64,000 bases of DNA from Tricholoma matsutake (lineage: Eukaryota; Basidiomycota; Agaricomycetes; Agaricales; Tricholomataceae): the NCBI GenBank assembly GCA_026075535.2, contig AP026546.1, positions 3,100,001 through 3,164,000 on the forward strand. The letters are read 5' to 3'. A program made the translations under genes and the position numbers. Each line of letters starts with the position of its first letter. The stretch's first letter is position 1. Below are positions 57,812 to 64,000 of this stretch, one piece after another. The notes under the pieces were generated by a model. The model searched no databases, was not told the origin of the DNA, and was given only the letters and a program-made list of their open reading frames with translations.

Positions 57812-59143
57812 TCAGACAATGCCCATACTTTCTACTTTGGACAGTCCTTGCCTCATGTTATCCCTGAGAACAACGAAGTGCGAGCAGAGGAGCAGATGAA
57901 CCCATTGACAGTGATGGACCCAGCCAGGCTCTCCTAGCAAGCATACAACAATCTGATACAACTGGACAAAACCAAACTGCCCCTGTTGCTCCATCTGATG
58001 GACCCACCAGGAAGTTCAGAGCTGATCTCATCACAAGAATGGATGGACTTGTCTGAGACTTCAGGGAGAGGAAAGCATCAAAGGTTGAGACACTCTTTCA
58101 AATCCTCCAGATCATCCGACTGGGAAGCATTGATGAGTCCATCAGACAGACAGCTCTTGAACAGTACTCAAAGCACATTGAGCTCATTGATCGACAACAC
58201 CAGCTTGCTAGTCAATGAGGAGACTGTGCATTGACAGGCGAAGGTAATGGAGAAAGACAAGAGACCAGAGGTGATGGAGATACAGATCAAAGGTGCACAG
58301 GGCCTAGACAACAGAATGCAGAGGATTTCTTACGGACACTTTGAAAGGAACTTGTCAGAAAAAGGAAACAACAAAATACACCAGGGTCCTCCAGCTCAAG
58401 TGATGGGTCAGATGATGAGCAAGGAGAGGGAGAGACAAACAAGAAGAAAAGGGTTTACCAGTCAAAGCTCCCCTGGTATGCAGCAGAAGTTGAGGCTCAA
58501 GGAAAGGAAGTCGATGAGAAAAACAAGAAGACAAGAGAAATTCTCGGAGTCTTCCAGAAGGATATCACCTTTGCAGAATGAGAGATCCGACGATCAGCAT
58601 TGGCCCCACAGGGTTTTCCTGAGTCGGAATGGAGACACATTTTCAAGGGAGAAGCCATTAACCTCAATGTTGTCTTTAGCAACCTCCACCACATTGCCCC
58701 TCCTAAGGAGAATGTGGGATGCATCAGAAGAATGGAAATCTCTTTTGGAAAAACAGATCCAGCTAGAAAGGTCCAAATGAGTGGTGACTGGACTGCCGCA
58801 TGGCATGCGACTGCCAAAGCAACAATGTTTGCTTTCGCTCACTGCAACAACGAACTCCGACAGTGGGGGGACTACATGGGTTCCGAGTTCTCTGCTAGAC
58901 AGTCAGGATCTCATCACCGACTTATCGCTTTCGACAAAGCTGTCAGGACAAGAGTCGGTGGAGGACAGTCAATTCAGCTTACTGATCGTGACCAATTCTC
59001 ATACCTCTACTCTGCTTTCCTCCTACCCAATGGTATCCAAGGAGGGTCCAATAGCCAGTTTGGAACTGGGGATTCCAGACAACGAGACCAGTCTGGAGAA
59101 GTCTGCCAATGATTCAACAGCCCTGGAGGTTGCAAGAGCCTGA
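57812..59143 (+). pseudogene. Degenerate retroelement Gag-like ORF
   Basis: One plus-strand frame can be followed through several TGA stops (near 58219, 58340 and 58580). It starts MSDNAHTFYFGQ, has a coiled-looking middle (FQILQIIRLGSIDESIRQTA), a basic KKKRVYQSKLPWYAAEV, and a well-kept C-terminal part: GFPESEWRHIFKGEAINLNV, FSNLHHIAPPKENVG, EISFGKTDPARKVQMSGDWT and GGGQSIQLTDRDQFSYLYSA (58610-59020). This C-terminal pattern is common in basidiomycete repeats, next to reverse transcriptases that I associate with DIRS-like elements. That assignment is from memory and uncertain. No reverse transcriptase or recombinase is seen beside it here. Confidence 0.5.
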
Positions 59144-59344
59144 CAGGCACCTGTCGATACCGCCACACATCAGGAAAAACACTGTTGGACTCAGAATACT
59201 CCCAGGGTTTCTGACTGTTCTCAGGGTACCTGGCTCTTCCCAGGGCTTCTCAAAGTATCTCAAGGGAACACAGGGTACCTCAGAAACACATATGGTTTTT
59301 TTGGTAAACACCATGAGTATCTACCACAGTAATTGATCTATATT

Positions 59345-60300
59345 TCTACTTACACAAATCAAAACTTCCATAATGCAAATGATACATCAACATAAGCCTC
59401 TCGACTCACTGGGCCATTTGAATGACATGTAACTAGATTAGAATCAAATATAGGATCATGAGAAACAAAGCAGAACTCACTGTGTTCTGCCAGACCCAAA
59501 TTGTAACATCTGCAAAGCAAAAACTTCAAAATGCAGAAGAACGGATTGACTTAGGCCTCTCATCTCACTGGGCCCTTCAAACGACATGTAATTAGATTAG
59601 AATCAAATATATAAGATCATGAAAAACAAAGCAGAACTCACTGAGTTCTGCCATACCTATGTTGTAACCCCTACAAAGTAAAAACTTCGAAATGCAAAAG
59701 AATGGATTGATGTAGGCCTCTCATCTCACTGGGCCCTTCAAATGACATGTAAATAGATTAGAATCAAATATAGGATCATGAGAAACAAAGCACAACTCAA
59801 TGAGTTCTACCATACCCAAATTGTAACCCCTGCAAAGTGAAAACATCGAAATGCAAAAGAATGAATTGGCATAGGCCTCTCATCTCACTGGGCCCTTTAA
59901 GCGACATGTAAATAGATTAGAATCAAATGTAAGGTCATGAAAAACGAAGCAGAACTCATTGAGTTCTGCCATACCTAGTATGTTGTAACCCCTACAAAGT
60001 GAAAATGGTGAAATGCGAAAGAACAAATTGACGTAGGCCTCTCGTCTCATTTGGCACTTCAAACTACATGTAAATAGATTAGAATAAAATATAAGATCAT
60101 GAAAAATGAAGCAGAACTCACCAAGTTCTGCCATATTCATGTTGTAGCCACTTTGAAATGAAAACATCAACATACGAAAGGACAGCATCATAGGCCTCTG
60201 TGCTCTGAATGACATGAATATTAGATTAGAAAAGATCACAAAGCAGAACTCATCAACTTGTTACAACTTTACAAGTTGTAGGTCATGGTGTCATTTAGAA
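59345..60300. repeat. Tandem array of ~160-bp units, about six copies
   Basis: The marker AGGCCTCTC followed by ATCTCACTGGGCCC recurs near 59396, 59554, 59715, 59873, 60034 and 60193, a spacing of 158-161 bp. Each unit also carries GACATGTAA, TAGATTAGAATCAAATAT, a GCAGAACTCA and GAGTTCTGCC inverted pair, and GTTGTAACC. The last unit is degenerate. It lies between the Gag-like ORF and the LTR of the minus-strand copia. Confidence 0.93.
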
Positions 60301-60729
60301 TGGACTCAGATTTAGTGTGCACTGGCAAGTGAGGTGAAATCTCAAACATTTATATAGAACTATTCGAGATTAAACATGAGAGCAAAGCACAAAACACAGG
60401 GAAAGTGTTGTGTTGGTAAGAGGGGTGGTCTCAAAGTTGCAGGGTAACCAGAAATGAGAGCTAGAAGATAATAATGTAGTAACCTCAGTGGTGGTCAAAC
60501 ACTGATGTATTGAGTAGTACCTAGAAGATAATAATGTAGTACTACTACGAAGTAAGTAAAGAATGTAAAGAAGTAAAGAATGGGACTTACACCTCAGTGG
60601 TGGTCAAACACTGAGGTGTCGAGATGTAACTATGGGTGTTTTACATAGTAGTGAGAATAGGGGTAAGTAATAAATGAGTGATAGGAGAAAGTAAAAGTAA
60701 TAATAAATAAATATAGTACCATGATGACA

Positions 60730-63700
60730 CTCCCCCTTGAGATGGACATGGGATTAGAGGATTCCAAGAAGACTGCAGAACTTCTCGAATTTAAATCGGG
60801 CAAGCAGTTTCGTGAAGATATCGGTGATCATGTTGTCGGTAGGACAATATTGTAACTCGATGTGACCATGAGAAACAGTTTGTCGAACAGAGTGGAAGTG
60901 GACGTCGATGTGTTTGGTGCGACCGTGGAAAGTGGAATCTTTCGAGAGGTGGATGGCACCTTGGTTATCACAGAAAAGAGTAGTAGGTACTAAAAAGAAA
61001 AGATAGAAGAAAATTCAGTAAGTAATTTATGAATCCAAATAATATTGATGAATGAGTAAGAGCAACATATTCGGCCTCAGTGCTGGAAAGGGTGACAATT
61101 GGTTGTTTCTTTGAACTCCAAGAAACAGTGCCGTTCCCCATGAAAAAGGCAAATCCAGAAATAGAATGGCAATGAATCTGAGAAGCCCAGTCTGCATCCG
61201 AATATCCTGAGATAGCCGAGTGAGAGCTACCGAGAACAAGTTTTAGTGCCAGATAGATAGCAGAAGACTTGGGTTACCGCTTGGAGATGAGTGGCACAGG
61301 GTGTTTCGAGGTATTGGGATAAGGTGGAGACAGCAAAGGCTATATCTGGGCACTGATGGTACTCAACCTGGGAAAACCACCAAAACAGCTGATGAGGCAA
61401 TCAATGATATTTGCGACAAGTCAGAGGAAGGGAGCGAGACATTCCAAATGTTTGTGGTCCAACCTATGGGTAGATAACTAGTTGGTACTAGTTGCGAAGG
61501 TAGTGCTATAGGAGACGAAGGTATTTGGCGCGGTCCAATCAAGTATTGAGGATGATCGACAAGATCGATGGCGAATGAGTCTATTGTTGATGGTCAAAGT
61601 GTGAATTCCGAGGACCTTTCAATAGGTCGAAAGTCTATGAAGGCTATAGTTGATGGCTAGGGACGTGTTGAAATGGTTGCTAGTGCTAGCGACAAGAGGA
61701 TTGAAGGAGGATCAAGGATGCTATGATCGCAGAGGTTTCTCGTCGATTGAGAAAACCCATAGAGACTTAGATTGTTTTAGAAAGTTGATTGGATGCTTAG
61801 AACTGTATATGAGATGATAGGTGAAGACGATTTCTTGTATTTCCAAGTAGATACTACAGAGTTTTATATGTTTTAAAGAAACTTCCTAAAATGGAATGAG
61901 AAACATGTGTAGAACATGAGGCAAAAGATATGAGTTAAGGCACAAGGCCAAAAAGGAGACTGGATTCCGAACAAGAAAGATATATATCATATGATGAAAG
62001 AGTAATAAAGGGTATAGAACTAAAAGGGGACTGTCCTTTGTGTATAAATCGTGCTAAGTCTTGCAATAATTTGTCCAGTGGGTTCTGTGCATGATAGGGA
62101 CTTGGAACGAGGCTGACCTACTATCAACAGGTTTGGGCACAAGTTGGAATCATTCCTGGCACATGGTATTCCACCATATAGATAACAAATGCGGCACCCG
62201 ATGTCGCTCGTAGTCTCTCAATATCGATCAATGATGCTCGACAATGGTCGACAATGGTAGACAATGTTCGATCGCAGTCGCAGTTTGTTCAAAGATGATC
62301 AGGGATGTTCAATGGTCATTTAGAAGGGGTTTTAGGGGCTTTTGACGTAGTCCTAAGGTTGTGCAATGTGGTCTCTTGGTACGATCAATGTCACTGGTGA
62401 TGTTTTGACGCAGTTGATATGATATCGCAATCGATAGACTGGGTTGCACTGCATCTGGGACCTCATAGGAGTTAGCTGATGTGATTAGAATGTGGTTAGA
62501 ATGACATATCGGCCTTTGAGCCGAGGAGACAACCTATCAGTGTGTCATGATGGTAGCATACATTAGGCAACCAATCATCTCGTGGTACTTGGTTTTCTCA
62601 GTGGGCATGAGCAGGGTGGCTGAAATGTGATGCAAATTGGGTGTAAGATTGAGACCGACTTCCATAGGTGTCACAGCAGCATGGGCATTCTCAAGTCCAA
62701 ACTGATTGATAATTTGTTCGATGTAAGTTTGTTGTCCCAGCGAAATTGTGTGGGCAGTCAAGTCTCAAGTGATACTGACACCAAGTAACCAGCTGATAGA
62801 GCCAAGATCCAAAATTTCGAATTGCTCAGCCAGCTGCTTACGAATTAAGTGGTTAGTGGAATTGCTGGAATCAGCAATTATGGTGAAATCGTCAGTGGCA
62901 GCGGCAATGATGGTAAATTTGTCACCGTCAATTTTGTAGAACACTGCCTCATCCGCTACGGAGACTGAGTACCCAATATTAGTGAAAAACTTCTTCACTT
63001 TGGTGTACCAATCGTGAGCACCCTGTTTTGACCCGTAAACTGAGATGAGCCACTTGCAGACTACTTTCAGTTTGTCTCTGAGATCCTGCAGTAATTCACG
63101 GAAAGATCTATATTTGGGTAGTAGATCAGAATAGATGATGGTGTCGTCAGATAAACGAGAGTTAAGATATGCATTCTTAACATCACATTGATGAATAGTG
63201 GCACCTTTTTGAGCTGCAATCGAGAAAAGAATTCATAAGGTGGGAGCGCGAACGGTTGGAGCAAACATTTCAGTGTAATCAATGCCAAATTCCTGTTTGT
63301 AACCCTTGATGACAAGCCGAGCCTTGTAATGGACAATAAAACCCAAACCATCGCATTTTCGGCGAAACACATAGCAGGAAGGAATTATGTTGGCATCGCA
63401 AAGTGGTATTACTGGGACCCAGGTGTTCACCTTCTCCATTTGGGTAAGTTCCACATTGATCACGTCGGACCATGATGACTGTTCATTGCCGCCTAATGCC
63501 TCAGATAGAGATGGTTCGTCCTCACTCATCACTAGTGCCATCTCCACGATTTGGCCAAACCACTCTTGCTCGTTAATATCCAACTCTACTCCCCCTGGTT
63601 CTGACACTTCATCATCTTCAACCATGAAGGCTCCCTCAACATCAGCAACTGCAGCATTAGTGCATGATGTGGCTGTTTGCTGGCATTTCCCACAGCCAAA

Positions 63701-63800
63701 CTGTGCTTTGTTGAACTGGGGAAGACCGTCTGTGGAGTTTCTTTGCAAGGATCACTGGTGTGGGGCTGCTATTTGTGTACTCTGAGTTGTCTTGTCGGCA
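60730..63800 (-). pseudogene. Copia Pol (integrase end, reverse transcriptase, RNase H)
   Basis: On the minus strand, an acidic linker is followed by SWSDVINVELTQMEKVNTW, then the reverse transcriptase with VHYKARLVIKGYKQEFGIDY (63330-63260), MFAPTV, a degenerate stretch near 63200-63000, GAHDWY, and ADEAVFYKIDGDKF. The catalytic region reads AAATDDFTIIADS (62910-62870), so a Thr-Asp-Asp replaces the usual Val-Asp-Asp. Then LGSISWLLGVSIT, QQTYIEQIINQFGL and HEMIGCLMYA. RNase H resumes at 61350 after the insertion (PDIAFAVSTLSQYLETP) and ends near 60800 with DNMITDIFTK. Several stops and shifts make it a pseudogene. Confidence 0.8.
61351..62542. mobile_element. Unclassified insertion (~1192 bp) in copia RNase H
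   Basis: It splits the copia frame between CLMYATIMT and PDIAFAV. The ends show a 9-bp near-inverted pair, CACTGATGG and CTATCAGTG. No clear target duplication was found. The interior has no plausible protein. CACTA-like ends are possible, but classification is open. Confidence 0.5.
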
Positions 63801-63901
63801 TCAGAGGGGACAACAGACAGATTTTCAGTTGCATTTTTGAAGTTTTCAGGTGTTGGTGTACTCGGTGTACTTTTGACATGTTGAATGGGTGTCGGGACAA
63901 T

Positions 63902-64000
63902 TAGTGTTTGAAGGTCCAGTCCATGGTTATGTAACAGTCTTTTGGAATTTTGAGATGTAATCTGCTTGTTAAAGCCTTACAACTTATCCTGGGATTTCAG
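63902..64000. mobile_element. Left end of another hAT element, cut by the window edge
   Basis: TAGTGTTTGAAGGTCCAGT at 63902 matches the ends of the 3645-5341 and 9453-10275 elements. The preceding 8 bases, GGGACAAT (63894-63901), are the predicted target duplication; the other copy would lie beyond the window. Confidence 0.75.

Larger units (their letters stand above)
60246..64000 (-). mobile_element. Ty1/copia element (minus), runs toward right edge
   Basis: The 3' end of a copia element lies on the minus strand. Pol coding (63748-60730) ends in a purine tract (GGGGGAGTG) beside 60729, where a 3' LTR would start with TGTCATCATGG and run left; its far end is not resolved (60246 is a guess). 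Direct repeats of CTCAGTGGTGGTCAAACACTG at 60484 and 60593 lie in this LTR. The protein differs clearly from the two other copia elements, so it is another lineage. It is interrupted at 61351-62542 and by a hAT end at 63902. Confidence 0.75.

Noticed and set aside
59345..60300. Repeat array considered as CRISPR or as an rRNA spacer
   Set aside because: The units are contiguous and whole-length similar, without variable spacers, in eukaryotic sequence, and no rRNA is adjacent.

Overview
The window looks like a repeat-rich stretch of nuclear DNA from a basidiomycete fungus, most likely an agaricomycete. The evidence is genes cut by many short (about 50-60 bp) GT-AG introns, a fungal-specific FunK1 kinase, a Helitron helicase of the basidiomycete type, a Kyakuja-Dileera-Zisupton (KDZ) transposase with its cysteine cluster, and chromodomain Ty3/gypsy and Ty1/copia elements. 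Species cannot be decided from the sequence. No prokaryotic feature, CRISPR array, rRNA or tRNA was seen.

Left part (1-8046): a Ty3/gypsy element on the minus strand runs off the left edge and has its 5' LTR at about 3598. It sits in the RNase H region of a truncated minus-strand Ty1/copia element, which is also cut by a non-autonomous hAT element (3645-5341) with a perfect 8-bp target duplication.

Middle part (8047 to about 39870): a broken Helitron helicase gene on the plus strand is split by at least five insertions. They are a 0.9-kb TIR element (8310-9228), a hAT element (9365-11012) that holds a second hAT (9453-10275), a 25-kb KDZ transposon (11430-36370) with inverted repeats of about 195 bp, and a hAT element (36940-38168). 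The KDZ element carries a CxC-type transposase gene and several accessory ORFs. Its transposase is interrupted by a copia element (21969-33639), whose 5' LTR is interrupted by a gypsy chromovirus (21993-28197). The inferred order of insertion is Helitron, then KDZ, then copia, then gypsy.

Gene island (about 40400-53115): four apparently intact host genes lie here. They are an MFS transporter (minus), Sm D1 of the spliceosome (plus), a FunK1 protein kinase (plus) and a GH27 alpha-galactosidase with an N-terminal membrane anchor and 26 exons (plus). One weak hypothetical minus-strand gene lies next to Sm D1. These genes act in separate processes (transport, splicing, signalling, glycan hydrolysis) and show no sign of forming a pathway.

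Right part (54685-64000): repeats resume. There is a zinc-binding gene cut by a hAT element, a copia LTR with its primer-binding site, a degenerate gag-like retroelement ORF, a tandem array of about six 160-bp units, a minus-strand copia element with its own 1.2-kb insertion, and the first bases of another hAT element at the right edge. Most in-frame stops in the mobile elements are TGA where family conservation suggests CGA, a sign of C-to-T decay. I found no clearly undescribed system; the best leads are the large KDZ element with its accessory ORFs and pervasive repeat motif, and the alpha-galactosidase with catalytic residues on micro-exons.
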